From positions 186,001 through 250,000 of the forward strand of contig NZ_WUUK01000004.1 of assembly GCF_009831115.1 (NCBI RefSeq): a stretch of 64,000 nt of DNA. Reading direction: 5' to 3'. Of this stretch, positions 39,411-47,845 are shown piece by piece. The position numbers and the translations under genes were made by a program. The notes below the pieces were generated by a model that searched no databases, had not been told where the DNA came from, and saw only the letters and a list, made by a program, of their open reading frames with translations. This DNA comes from Salinicoccus hispanicus. Lineage in GTDB: Bacteria; Bacillota; Bacilli; Staphylococcales; Salinicoccaceae. Numbering within the stretch: the stretch's first letter is position 1; the number at the start of each line of letters is the position of its first letter.

Positions 39411-39418
39411 GCTAATAT
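39391..39418 (+). promoter_or_regulatory. Promoter of the uppS-like gene
   Basis: TTGATT at 39391-39396 and TAATAT at 39413-39418 with a 16-base spacer, embedded in the palindrome. A TATAAT at 39424-39429 could serve instead. Confidence 0.5.
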
Positions 39419-39466
39419 AGTCTTATAATAAAGAAGAGATGATCATATAAGATTGGTGGCGAGTGG

Positions 39467-40225
39467 ATGTCAATGAGAGATCCTTTGTATGAGGAGGAAC
39501 GTACAGTATTGACTGGTGGTCCTGAAGCAGACGTTTCAAAGCATGTTGCGGTCATTATGGACGGGAGTGGACGTTGGGCGAAGGAACGTGGTATGCCGAG
39601 ATTTGCAGGCCATAAGGAAGGTGTTGCGACTGTCGTTAAAGTGGTGAAGGCGGCAGTCGACCGTAGCGTGGAGGTTCTGACGCTCTACACGTTTTCTACA
39701 GAGAATTGGAAACGTCCGAAGGCTGAGATCGAATTTATTTTGAAGCTGCCGAAGGAATTTCTCGGTGTGCATCTGCCTGAACTCATGGCCAACAACGTAC
39801 GCATCGAGGTGATCGGTGATATGGGGAAACTGCCGGTTGCAACACGTAAAGCCATACAATACGCGATGGATCGCACACGTCATAATAACGGGCTTCAGCT
39901 GAATTTTGCGCTCAACTATGGCAGCAGGCAGGAGATGCTGGTGGCCATGAAGGCGGTATTTGAAGATCTGAATCAGCAGAAACTATCATTAGACGACCTG
40001 GATGAACAGCAGTTTTCCAAATACCTGTATACAGCGGATACGACAGAACCGGACCTGCTTATTCGTACGGGTGGTGAGAAGCGGCTCAGCAACTTCCTGC
40101 TCTGGCAGCTTGCCTATACGGAATTCTGGTTCAGCGATGTACTATGGCCGGATTTTACAGAGCAGAACTTTCTGGATGCATTGGAGGCTTACGGTCAAAG
40201 AAAGAGAAGGTACGGAGGGGTCTGA
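39467..40225 (+). CDS. cis-prenyltransferase (undecaprenyl diphosphate synthase homologue)
   Basis: The 252-residue enzyme belongs to the UppS family, which condenses isopentenyl diphosphate onto farnesyl diphosphate to make the C55 cell-wall lipid carrier. Motifs in order: HVAVIMDGSGRWAKERG (~25-41), LTLYTFSTENWKRP (~73-86), NFALNYGSRQE, LLIRTGGEKRLSNFLLWQ (~199-216) and VLWPDF. The first motif has Ser where nearly all family members have Asn (MDGNGRW). The usual partners cdsA, frr or dxr are absent, so this may be a second copy with another chain length or product. GGTGG precedes the ATG. Confidence 0.88.
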   Translation: MSMRDPLYEEERTVLTGGPEADVSKHVAVIMDGSGRWAKERGMPRFAGHKEGVATVVKVVKAAVDRSVEVLTLYTFSTENWKRPKAEIEFILKLPKEFLGVHLPELMANNVRIEVIGDMGKLPVATRKAIQYAMDRTRHNNGLQLNFALNYGSRQEMLVAMKAVFEDLNQQKLSLDDLDEQQFSKYLYTADTTEPDLLIRTGGEKRLSNFLLWQLAYTEFWFSDVLWPDFTEQNFLDALEAYGQRKRRYGGV

Positions 40226-40246
40226 TGGTCAAGGAGGCGATGGATC

Positions 40247-41017
40247 ATGAGAGCACTGGAACAGCTCGTACGTTTTGGCTGGGCGCAGGCGCTATCTTGT
40301 ATATTTCCCGTCGTCATCTTCGCCTCCCTGGCATTGACGGAGTTCATACCGCTTCCCTTTCTGCCACGCTACGACTGGCTGCTCATCATCTGTCTGCTGA
40401 TGCAGGGGTGGATGATACGTTCAGGACTTGAAACGATGGATGAATTGAAAGTGATCAGCGTGTTCCATATTATCGGCCTCGCTTTAGAAATTTTCAAAGT
40501 ACATATGGGATCCTGGTCCTATCCGGAGACGGGGTACTTCAAGCTTTTTGGAGTGCCGCTCTATAGTGGGTTCATGTATGCAAGTGTTGCGAGCTATCTC
40601 TGTCAGGCTTGGAGACGTCTCGGAGTCGAGCTGATCCGGTGGCCGCCGTTTGTGGTCGTTGTACCGATAGCTGCTGCGATCTATCTGAACTTCTTCACCC
40701 ATCACTACTGGGTGGACATTCGCTGGTGGCTTTGTGGTGCTGTCATCGTCGTCTTCTGGCGTTCCGGAGTTGCCTACGAAGTTGGCAACACGCGCTATAG
40801 GATGCCTCTTGTATTCTCTTTTATGCTCATCGGTTTCTTTATCTGGATTGCTGAAAATATTGCGACCTACTTCAGCGCGTGGGAATACCCGAACCAGGCG
40901 GATGCATGGAGTGTCATCCATCTGGGGAAGGTGAGTTCCTGGATGCTGCTGGTGATTGTCAGTTTTCTTATTGTGGCAACATTGAAACAGATGAAGAAAA
41001 ATGGACCAGGAAAGTAG
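40247..41017 (+). CDS. DUF817 family membrane protein
   Basis: The 256-residue protein has seven or so membrane segments. The conserved stretch FHIIGLALEIFKVHMGSWSYPE (in part) and GVPLYSGFMYASVASYLCQAWRRL at ~residues 75-125 identify DUF817, whose role is unknown. An AAGGAGG site precedes the ATG, 21 bases after the prenyltransferase gene, so the two form an operon and may share a lipid-related job (inference). Confidence 0.85.
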   Translation: MRALEQLVRFGWAQALSCIFPVVIFASLALTEFIPLPFLPRYDWLLIICLLMQGWMIRSGLETMDELKVISVFHIIGLALEIFKVHMGSWSYPETGYFKLFGVPLYSGFMYASVASYLCQAWRRLGVELIRWPPFVVVVPIAAAIYLNFFTHHYWVDIRWWLCGAVIVVFWRSGVAYEVGNTRYRMPLVFSFMLIGFFIWIAENIATYFSAWEYPNQADAWSVIHLGKVSSWMLLVIVSFLIVATLKQMKKNGPGK

Positions 41018-41021
41018 TGGT

Positions 41022-41078
41022 GCCCTTCTCCATATATATGACTCTCTTTTCTATATAAGTCGGTAGAAAGGGCCTTTT
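41022..41078 (+). terminator. Possible terminator after DUF817
   Basis: GCCCTTCT pairs with AGAAAGGGC (one-base bulge) across a ~35-base region that can fold further, followed by CTTTTG. Weaker than the other terminators here. Confidence 0.45.
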
Positions 41079-41114
41079 GTCTTTAACACATACGTCTCTA
41101 TACCGCTTCAATGG

Positions 41115-41477
41115 TTACCACGAAAATATTTTCGCCAGTACCATGAAAATCGACCATAAAACAGCACCAACCAACAGCACGAGAAGCAATATCCATAAAG
41201 CATCGGACATAGATGAGACACTAAACCAGCCACTTAATAATAGAATGGGATAGATGGTTATGACCATGACCAGAGAATGAATGATACTTCTTTTAAATAG
41301 GGTCCAATGGTCCAGATCATATATAACTGATGCTGCAGCTACTAAAAAAACGATGATCGCAACTAGAAACGTGCTCCTTGCATTTGAATAATCCCCTTGA
41401 AAATAAAGAAGCAATGCGATGCCGCCCATAATAATAAATGCGATGCCGCCCCTTAATAGAGAATTTAAGATAAGCAT
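41115..41477 (-). CDS. DUF3021 family membrane protein
   Basis: The 120-residue protein has four hydrophobic segments and an RSIIHSLVMVITIYPILLLSGWF region that matches DUF3021. In other Firmicutes such proteins often sit next to LytTR regulators; no such regulator is present here. It is a lone minus-strand gene. The ATG at 41477 has AGAAAGAAGG just upstream. Function unknown. Confidence 0.7.
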   Translation of the reverse strand: MLILNSLLRGGIAFIIMGGIALLLYFQGDYSNARSTFLVAIIVFLVAAASVIYDLDHWTLFKRSIIHSLVMVITIYPILLLSGWFSVSSMSDALWILLLVLLVGAVLWSIFMVLAKIFSW

Positions 41478-41607
41478 ATGAATCTACCTTCTTTCTCTTT
41501 GGAAGAGTAAAAGTAATGATATGTACATCCTATTCATACCATTTAATTTACATGTTACACTATTTAAATTATAAATCTCCAACAAAAATGCATTTAGTAA
41601 CCGTGAT

Positions 41608-41829
41608 TCACTCTTCAACCTCAATCAATTCTGTACGCACATCAACAAAATAGTCTTCCAAGAGTGTGTCGAAGCGATCATCAAGTGCCTCATAAGCTGC
41701 GTCCGCTTGACTGATGACAGTATAGAAACCATCTCCCCTTTCACCGTTCTCCACAGCCTGATAGAGCTGCCATAATTATACTGCATACTTCCTTTCGATA
41801 TTTGCATACTGACCTTCATTGGCCACCAC
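41608..41829 (-). pseudogene. Probable decayed small gene with in-frame stop
   Basis: Minus-strand frame from a GTG near 41829 to TGA at 41608-41610 reads as natural acidic protein (LWQLYQAVENGERGDGFYTV and then AYEALDDRFDTLLEDYFVDV) but is broken by TAA at 41778-41780. One C-to-T change from CAA would explain it. A competing 64-codon frame from 41819 overlaps it but has an unnatural composition rich in Ser, Met and Arg. I do not recognise the protein. The remaining sequence of the 41478-41940 gap shows no other gene. Confidence 0.4.
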
Positions 41830-41940
41830 TCCGTCTCTTTATATGTTTTTCCATCATTACATATTACACTTTAAATAAATTATTAGGTCGTGTATATTCC
41901 GTCTCTGATATACTGGATACATTGAAAAGGGGGCGAGAAG

Positions 41941-42384
41941 ATGAAAATAATCGTAGATGCTGATGCGTGTCCGGTGAAGGATATCGTCATGGAGGAAGCG
42001 GCTCGAGTATCCACCTCGGTTACTCTGGTGTCGAGTCTATCGCATTACTCCGGGAAGGATCTGCCGACGCATGTGAAAGCTGTCTATGTCGAAGCGGGGC
42101 CGGATGCGGCGGATTTCAAGATTGTCCAGCTGGCCAAGAAAGAAGATATTGTCATCACACAGGACTACGGACTGGCCTCCCTGCTTCTGCCTAAGGGATG
42201 CATCGTGCTGCATCATAAAGGGTTTGAATACAATGACATGAATATCGATAATCTGCTTGCCACACGTCACATGGGGAGCATGATCCGCAAGGGTGGCGGC
42301 AGGACTAAAGGCCCGAAGCCTTTCAGCAACGAAGATAGGGCCGCATTTTCGTCTCTATTCAGAAGCAAACTAGAGATGATGTAA
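41941..42384 (+). CDS. YaiI/YqxD family protein (DUF188)
   Basis: The 147-residue protein starts MKIIVDADACPVKDIVMEEA and has ITQDYGLASLLL (~77-88) and the C-terminal GGGRTKGPKPFSNEDRAAF. These are the marks of the YaiI/YqxD family, a PIN-like fold with conserved Asp residues and unknown function. GGGGGCGAG precedes the ATG. Single gene. Confidence 0.9.
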   Translation: MKIIVDADACPVKDIVMEEAARVSTSVTLVSSLSHYSGKDLPTHVKAVYVEAGPDAADFKIVQLAKKEDIVITQDYGLASLLLPKGCIVLHHKGFEYNDMNIDNLLATRHMGSMIRKGGGRTKGPKPFSNEDRAAFSSLFRSKLEMM

Positions 42385-42402
42385 GAAGAATAAGAATCTA
42401 TC

Positions 42403-42434
42403 ATCCCCCCTGCTACGATTGGCAGAGGGGATTT
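42403..42434 (+). terminator. Terminator after the YaiI gene
   Basis: Eleven-base arms (42403-42413 and 42422-42432) with one mismatch and an eight-base loop, then a short T run. Confidence 0.55.
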
Positions 42435-42517
42435 ATGTGGTTCGCGGCTGGAAACCGGGTACAGTTGAGAATAGAGGGAATAAGATGAATATCTAATATA
42501 TGACAGGAGGGTTCATT

Positions 42518-43381
42518 GTGGCTGTAACAGATATTGAATTCGAGTACATCCAGACGAACGGAATCCAGCTTCACGTCGCTGTCTCAGGTCCAGAGGACGG
42601 GGAACTGGTGGTTCTGCTCCACGGTTTCCCCGAGTTCTGGTTCAGCTGGAGGAAGCAGATTCGTGTACTTGCTGCATCCGGGTATAGAGTCGTCGCACCG
42701 GATCAGCGGGGATACAATAAGAGTGAGAAGCCTGATGGTAGAAAGGCCTATCGTATCGATAAACTCGAACAGGATATTGTCGGACTGATCGACCATTACG
42801 GTTATGAGAGTGCGGCAGTCGTCGGACATGACTGGGGTGGGGGTGTAGCTTGGCAGCTCGCCAGTACGCATCCTGATAAGGTGAACCGTCTGATTGTGAT
42901 CAATATGCCATACCCTGCTGTGCTACCGAAAGTCCTGCGGAAAAAACCATCACAAGGTTTGAAAAGTTCATATATGCTCTTCTTCCAGATCCCCGCACTG
43001 CCGGAGAAAATTCTGAGCAGCAAAGATCATGCGTATATGGCGCAGGCGCTTGTTCAGACGAGCCGGAAGGGGACGTTCACAGATGATGAACTGGATGCCT
43101 ATAGGATTGCTTGGGCAAGACCTCAGGCGTTAACAAGCATGCTGAACTGGTATCGTGCCATTCCGTATAGCAAGAAATACATTCCAAATGACAAGGTCGA
43201 GGTGCCTGTAAAAATTATCTGGGGCGCAGGCGATCAGTTTCTGTCGAAAAAGCTTGCAGAAGAAACCCTGAACTACGCAAGCAACAGCAGTGTAACCTGG
43301 GTGGATGAGGCAACACATTGGGTTCACCAGGAACAGCCGGAATATGTGAACGAACAGATTCTGCAGTTCCTTGAATCATAG
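42518..43381 (+). CDS. Alpha/beta hydrolase, epoxide hydrolase/dehalogenase type
   Basis: This ~287-residue cytosolic hydrolase has the oxyanion segment HGFPEFWFSWRKQ (~36-48) and the nucleophile elbow GHDWGGGVAWQ, where the nucleophile is Asp rather than Ser. Later come the acid in WGAGDQF (~225) and the His in ATHWVHQEQP (~265). An Asp nucleophile is typical of epoxide hydrolases and haloalkane or fluoroacetate dehalogenases. The substrate cannot be told apart by eye. I chose GTG at 42518, six bases after AGGAGGG, over ATG at 42500, which precedes that site. Confidence 0.86.
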   Translation: MAVTDIEFEYIQTNGIQLHVAVSGPEDGELVVLLHGFPEFWFSWRKQIRVLAASGYRVVAPDQRGYNKSEKPDGRKAYRIDKLEQDIVGLIDHYGYESAAVVGHDWGGGVAWQLASTHPDKVNRLIVINMPYPAVLPKVLRKKPSQGLKSSYMLFFQIPALPEKILSSKDHAYMAQALVQTSRKGTFTDDELDAYRIAWARPQALTSMLNWYRAIPYSKKYIPNDKVEVPVKIIWGAGDQFLSKKLAEETLNYASNSSVTWVDEATHWVHQEQPEYVNEQILQFLES

Positions 43382-43409
43382 AACAGCTTGTGCAGATAAT
43401 TTGATGCAG

Positions 43410-43437
43410 CCCCTTCTCAAGTGAGGAGGGGTTTTTA
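43410..43437 (+). terminator. Rho-independent terminator after the hydrolase gene
   Basis: Ten-base arms CCCCTTCTCA/TGAGGAGGGG with one wobble, two-base spacer and five T. Confidence 0.85.
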
Positions 43438-43496
43438 TTGTCATTCTCCATAGTGTATAATTACATTGGATAAAATAATAATCAGGAGTTGATTGG

Positions 43497-43937
43497 ATGA
43501 ACCGCATCAATCTTATAACGCTCGGTGTAAAAGACATTTCAGCTTCCCTCGAATTTTACCGAAATATCGGATTCAAAGCCCACATTGTTGGAGAAGAAGC
43601 ACATCCGATGGTTGTATTTTTCAATAATGAAGGGTCAAAGCTGGCACTCTTCCCGATAGAGGAGCTGGCCAATGACATCAACGCAGGCAATCCACCAGAG
43701 ATCTCAAGAGGTGGATTCAACGGCATCACTTTAGCATATAACGGCAAGTCCGAAGCGGAAGTGGATGATGTGATGAGTAAAGTGAAGCAGCATGGAGCGA
43801 CAGTGGTAAAGCATCCGCAGCCCCTATCGTGGGGCGGATATGGTGGATACTTTACTGATATCGACGGATATTACTGGGAAGTAGCATATGGATCAGAGTG
43901 GGAATTTGATGTGTCCAATATGCTGGTAGTTGACTGA
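43497..43937 (+). CDS. VOC family protein (glyoxalase/bleomycin-resistance fold)
   Basis: The 146-residue protein has the paired beta-alpha-beta-beta-beta modules of VOC proteins: INLITLGVKDISASLEFYRNIG at the start and GGYGGYFTDIDGYYWEVAYGSEW at the end. The Glu of YYWEVAY and His-like positions could bind a metal. The substrate is unknown and antibiotic binding should not be assumed. AGGAGTTGATTGG precedes the ATG. Confidence 0.85.
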   Translation: MNRINLITLGVKDISASLEFYRNIGFKAHIVGEEAHPMVVFFNNEGSKLALFPIEELANDINAGNPPEISRGGFNGITLAYNGKSEAEVDDVMSKVKQHGATVVKHPQPLSWGGYGGYFTDIDGYYWEVAYGSEWEFDVSNMLVVD

Positions 43938-43999
43938 AGCCAGCTTCTTCTTATATTTTTCTCTTTATAAATTTATGTGAAAAAAATAACAAAAATCTA

Positions 44000-44028
44000 T
44001 TGCTATTGTGATACTTTTCACATATAAT
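44000..44028 (+). promoter_or_regulatory. Strong promoter of the DoxX gene
   Basis: TTGCTA at 44000-44005 and TATAAT at 44023-44028 with a 17-base spacer, about 44 bases before the ATG. Confidence 0.75.
44006..44023. promoter_or_regulatory. Rex-like operator overlapping the DoxX promoter
   Basis: TTGTGATACTTTTCACAT fits the Rex consensus TTGTGAANNNNTTCACAA with outer half-sites TTGTGA and TCACA intact. It fills the whole -35/-10 spacer, the position expected for repression. Rex is the NADH/NAD+ sensor of Gram-positive bacteria. A second TGTGAAAA half-site lies near 43976. Confidence 0.6.
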
Positions 44029-44071
44029 GAACATATAGAAAAGAACGGTACATAAGAGAGGAGAAAAAGTT

Positions 44072-44584
44072 ATGATGAGTTGGTTGAGGGAACACAAAGC
44101 GAGTGAGATTGTATTGCTGGTATTGAGATTCTATTTGGGATTTGGCTGGTTTACGAGTGGTCTTGGAAAAGTGACAGGCGGATTTGATGCATCAGGATTC
44201 CTGCAGAACGCTGTACAGAATCCGGTTCTTGGACCAGATGGCAATCCAGTCTATCCGTGGTACACATTCCTGGTTGAAAATGTCTTTCTGCAGATGAGCC
44301 CGGTTATCAATGTCATGATACCGTATGGTGAGTTGTTAGTTGGTCTTGGATTGATTCTCGGTGGATTTACCGCATACGCTGCATTCTTCGGGTTGATGAT
44401 GAACTTTGCATTCCTGTTTGCCGGTACGGTCTCCGTGAACCCGCTCTATATCATCATCGGCATGGTCATCCTCCTGTCTGGACATAAAGCAGGCAGTTTC
44501 GGACTGGACCGCTTCCTGCAAAGCAAAAGTAAAGCAGGCCGCCACTTCAGATTCCCAGGTCGCAAGCGTGAAGTGACAGAATAG
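44072..44584 (+). CDS. DoxX family membrane protein
   Basis: The 170-residue protein has four membrane segments and DoxX/TQO-small-subunit features: VLRFYLGFGWFTSGLGKVTGGFD near the N terminus, an extracytoplasmic loop, then YGELLVGLGLILG and NPLYIIIGMVILLSG. Related proteins act as quinone-linked subunits or in redox protection. Placement under a Rex-like site supports a respiratory or redox role. GAGAGGAG precedes the ATG; a terminator follows. Confidence 0.87.
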   Translation: MMSWLREHKASEIVLLVLRFYLGFGWFTSGLGKVTGGFDASGFLQNAVQNPVLGPDGNPVYPWYTFLVENVFLQMSPVINVMIPYGELLVGLGLILGGFTAYAAFFGLMMNFAFLFAGTVSVNPLYIIIGMVILLSGHKAGSFGLDRFLQSKSKAGRHFRFPGRKREVTE

Positions 44585-44599
44585 TATTAAATGAATGGG

Positions 44600-44642
44600 G
44601 AGACCTGTAATCGTTATGGTTACAGGTCTCTTCTTAATTTTT
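44600..44642 (+). terminator. Rho-independent terminator after the DoxX gene
   Basis: Perfect 11-bp arms GAGACCTGTAA/TTACAGGTCTC, nine-base loop, then TTCTTAATTTTT. Confidence 0.88.
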
Positions 44643-44708
44643 GGTTTGAGTAATCCACTTCGCGAGGGGTATGATGAATTATAAGATCTAATGAATAGGG
44701 GCGTTGAA

Positions 44709-46001
44709 ATGAAGTATCTACTGAAAATAAAAGACAGCATATGGGTGACGCCGGTATTCTACTGTTCGCTGTCAGTCATCCTTGCGCTGATCGTGGTCTA
44801 TACCGATATAAATGTGATTCCGAGACTCGATTTCGAGTTGCCATTTTTCCTGGCCACCGAATTGGATCTGGCCAAGGAAATACTCGGTTCGATTTCAGGG
44901 GCACTGCTCACCATGACAACCATCACGTTTTCCACCATCATGGTCGTCCTGACAACGTACTCCTCACAGTTTTCTCCTCGTGTCCTGACCAATTTTGTAA
45001 ACGATCGTAGGACGATGCGCGTACTTGGCGTATTCATGGGCGGGTTCCTGTATTCGATTCTTTCACTGGCTTTCATGCAGCAGGCGACCTTCGAAGGAGA
45101 AGTCATTTCAGCGATCGTTGCAGTCCTGCTTGCTGTTCTCTGCCTCTTCTTCTTTGCTTATTTCATTCATTTTGTCGCGTCAAGCATACAGGTCAGCAAT
45201 CTGATTGATTCGCTGGTGGATGACGTCAAGGATGAAATTGACCGCGAAGGGGATCGCTTGGATCAGGAGCATGTATCGGTCACCAACCTCAAGCCCGAGA
45301 TTGTAGAGGAATATGAAGATACTACGGTAATCAGTGCCGAGAGTTTTGGCTTCATCCAGCTCATCGACTATGATGACTTATTCCAATGGGCGAAGAAGAA
45401 TGAAGCGGTCATCCATGTCACTCCACTGATTGGTGAATTCGCAACGACATCCACCGAGGTACTGACTATTCATCATGGGAAGGATGTAGAAGTGCCTGAC
45501 AGCCTGATTGATAATATCACAATTGGAAGGGAACAGAATGTCTATCAGGATGTGGATTATGGACTTCACAAAATAGTGGATGTGGCTCTCCGTGCGCTTT
45601 CTCCTGGCATAAACGATCCTAATACAGCAGTCCAGTGCATTCACTACTTGACCGAAGCGCTTATAAAGAGCTTCAAGTATACGGGAACATATATCATCTA
45701 CAATGATGAGCGCCACTTTGGACGCCTGATCACCAGAAGAAGCAGTGTAGAAGAAAAGCTATATAATGTACTATCACAGATCAGTTTCTATGGCAGGCAG
45801 GATGTTGTAGTGCTGGAGACATTGCTCGAGTCCATGGAGAATATTGCCATAAACAGCACGGATGATGTGAAACAGGAAATAAGAACGTTCAGCCACTATA
45901 TATATGGCCGATTCGACAAAGATGTAATACAAGAGATTGATGAGCAATTCATCAATAAAAGAAAAATGCAGCTGGATGAAGCATTGGCTAACGTACATTA
46001 G
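44709..46001 (+). CDS. DUF2254 family membrane protein
   Basis: The ~430-residue protein has four N-terminal membrane segments (to about residue 150) with the family text SGALLTMTTITFSTIMVVLTTYSSQFSPRVL (in part, ~62-92). A large cytosolic domain follows, including ALSPGINDPNTAVQCIHYL near 300. DUF2254 proteins are widespread and uncharacterised. The ATG at 44709 is preceded by AGGGG; 44691 has no such site. Confidence 0.85.
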   Translation: MKYLLKIKDSIWVTPVFYCSLSVILALIVVYTDINVIPRLDFELPFFLATELDLAKEILGSISGALLTMTTITFSTIMVVLTTYSSQFSPRVLTNFVNDRRTMRVLGVFMGGFLYSILSLAFMQQATFEGEVISAIVAVLLAVLCLFFFAYFIHFVASSIQVSNLIDSLVDDVKDEIDREGDRLDQEHVSVTNLKPEIVEEYEDTTVISAESFGFIQLIDYDDLFQWAKKNEAVIHVTPLIGEFATTSTEVLTIHHGKDVEVPDSLIDNITIGREQNVYQDVDYGLHKIVDVALRALSPGINDPNTAVQCIHYLTEALIKSFKYTGTYIIYNDERHFGRLITRRSSVEEKLYNVLSQISFYGRQDVVVLETLLESMENIAINSTDDVKQEIRTFSHYIYGRFDKDVIQEIDEQFINKRKMQLDEALANVH

Positions 46002-46098
46002 ATGAGGAAGCGCCTTCGATGTACCTGCCTTTTCATTTGTTTATGCCAAAAAGTGACGGGAATAACTGTGTATTAATCAATTTACAGGAGGCAGTGGC

Positions 46099-46827
46099 AT
46101 GGAAATCTGGTTCAGCCTGATATTTGTTGCAGGTTTCGTCGTCATCCACTTGGCATCGAAGCAAATGAAGTTTTTAAAAGTGGATCCCCGGAGCAAGTTT
46201 CTCTCTATTGCAGGGGGAATATCAGTAGCATATGTCTTCATGCATCTTCTGCCTGAACTTGGAGAGTACCAGCAGGAATTTGAAGGAGCAGTTGAGGGAC
46301 TCGAGTTCCTTGAAAGTCATATATATATCATTGCACTCCTGGGACTCGTCATCTTCTATGGCTTGGAGCAGCTTGCAAAGAAATCAAAGAAAATCGGTGC
46401 CGAAAACGGTACATACAAGGCATCATCCGGTGTATTCTGGCTTCATATCTCTTCTTTTGCACTGTATAACGCCATCATCGGTTATCTGCTGCTCAGAGGA
46501 GAATACCAGTCTGAATGGGGTATGCTACTTTATTTCTTTGCCATGGGTATTCACTTCATTACTAATGATAAGGCACTAAGGTCTGCTCACAAGGATGATT
46601 ATGACCAGTACGGGCGGTGGCTGCTTACAATTGCCATCACCATTGGTTGGCTCGTCGGCGTATTTGCGGAGTTGAATATTATTGTCCTATCAGTTCTGAC
46701 TGCATTTCTGGCAGGTGGTGTCATACTCAATGTTATGAAGGAAGAACTGCCAGAAGAAAGGGAAAGCAGTTTTCCAGCCTTTTTCGCCGGTATGCTTGGC
46801 TATACTGTTCTTCTTCTGCTCCTGTAA
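46099..46827 (+). CDS. Polytopic membrane protein, ZIP-transporter-like
   Basis: The 242-residue protein has about seven or eight membrane segments. HLLPELGEY in the second segment, an HFITNDKALR in the middle and LAGGVILNVMKEELPEERES near the end recall the metal-site helices of ZIP transporters, but the canonical paired His/Glu helices are incomplete. It could be a distant ZIP relative or an unrelated membrane protein. AGGAGGCAGTGGC precedes the ATG. Confidence 0.6.
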   Translation: MEIWFSLIFVAGFVVIHLASKQMKFLKVDPRSKFLSIAGGISVAYVFMHLLPELGEYQQEFEGAVEGLEFLESHIYIIALLGLVIFYGLEQLAKKSKKIGAENGTYKASSGVFWLHISSFALYNAIIGYLLLRGEYQSEWGMLLYFFAMGIHFITNDKALRSAHKDDYDQYGRWLLTIAITIGWLVGVFAELNIIVLSVLTAFLAGGVILNVMKEELPEERESSFPAFFAGMLGYTVLLLLL

Positions 46828-46861
46828 TCCTGGCAGTATGATATTCCGAATTGAGCGCATT

Positions 46862-46914
46862 AAAAAGCTCCCGGCAGTCCGGGTCTGAGCCTGGATTACT
46901 GGGAGCTTTTCATT
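46862..46914. terminator. Bidirectional terminator between the ZIP-like gene and oppF
   Basis: Arms AAAAGCTCCC (46863-46872) and GGGAGCTTTT (46901-46910) enclose about 28 bases that fold further. A and T runs flank both sides, serving the convergent transcripts. Confidence 0.85.
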
Positions 46915-46927
46915 ATTTCAAGTGATT

Positions 46928-47845
46928 CTACTGTTTCCAGCTGTCGTATTCCCTTTGGGAACACAGTGCCTGGTGGTTATTGCCAAAATCTCTTAAGATT
47001 ATTTCTTCACCCTCTGCATAATCATGCTGAGCCGCATCATAATCGACTCTTCTACGATTCTTTTCAGTACGAGGATCGGGTTGTGGCACTGCGGAAAGCA
47101 ATGATTTCGTGTATGGATGAATCGGGTTTTCATATACATCTGCAGCGTCGCCAATCTCCAACAGCTGCCCCATATACATGACTGCAATGCGATCAGAGAT
47201 GTATTTGACCATGGAAAGGTCGTGTGCAATAAAGAGATAGGCGAGTCCACGCTCTTCCTGTATCTCTTTCATCATGTTGACAACCTGTGCCTGGATGGAA
47301 ACATCCAGGGCAGAAATAGGCTCATCTGCGATGATCAGTTTCGGATCGAAACTGAGTGCACGTGCGATACCAATCCTTTGACGCTGTCCCCCGGAGAATT
47401 CATGAGGATACCGGTTGGCATGCTCACGATTCAGTCCGACGGACTCGAGCAATTCATTTATCTTCTGTCGTCTTTCCTTCTTGTCTTTATGAAGCCCATG
47501 AATATCATATCCTTCAGACAGGATTTCAAAGACGGTCATCCTCGGGTTGAGTGATGCATAAGGGTCTTGGAAAATCATCTGAAGGTTCTGGTTGAATGTC
47601 TTCTGCTCTTTTCGAGTCAGCTGATCAGTGTGCTTGCCATCGAAGATGACTTCTCCACCAGTTTTTTCATACAGTTTGATGATTGTGCGTCCGGTAGTGG
47701 ATTTACCACAACCGGATTCGCCAACAAGACCCAATGTCTCGCCGGGCATGACGTGGAAAGAAATATCATTTACAGCTTTAAGGGGGTTATTTTTAGACCC
47801 GAAGTGCTTTGCAAGATTTTTTACTTCCAGGATAGCTTCTGTCAT
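46928..47845 (-). CDS. oppF: Oligopeptide ABC transporter ATP-binding protein OppF
   Basis: The 305-residue ATPase has Walker [10 protein letters not shown] (~39-47), Q-loop [16 protein letters not shown], signature [16 protein letters not shown] and Walker [19 protein letters not shown]. The C-terminal [16 protein letters not shown] is typical of OppF/DppF. Its ATG overlaps the oppD stop by four bases. It pairs with OppD to energise peptide import and is the last gene of the operon. Confidence 0.93.
   Translation of the reverse strand: MTEAILEVKNLAKHFGSKNNPLKAVNDISFHVMPGETLGLVGESGCGKSTTGRTIIKLYEKTGGEVIFDGKHTDQLTRKEQKTFNQNLQMIFQDPYASLNPRMTVFEILSEGYDIHGLHKDKKERRQKINELLESVGLNREHANRYPHEFSGGQRQRIGIARALSFDPKLIIADEPISALDVSIQAQVVNMMKEIQEERGLAYLFIAHDLSMVKYISDRIAVMYMGQLLEIGDAADVYENPIHPYTKSLLSAVPQPDPRTEKNRRRVDYDAAQHDYAEGEEIILRDFGNNHQALCSQREYDSWKQ

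Noticed and set aside
41625-41819. 64-codon minus-strand frame with a plausible binding site
   Set aside because: The overlapping frame interrupted at 41778 gives a far more protein-like translation, so this one was not called as a gene.
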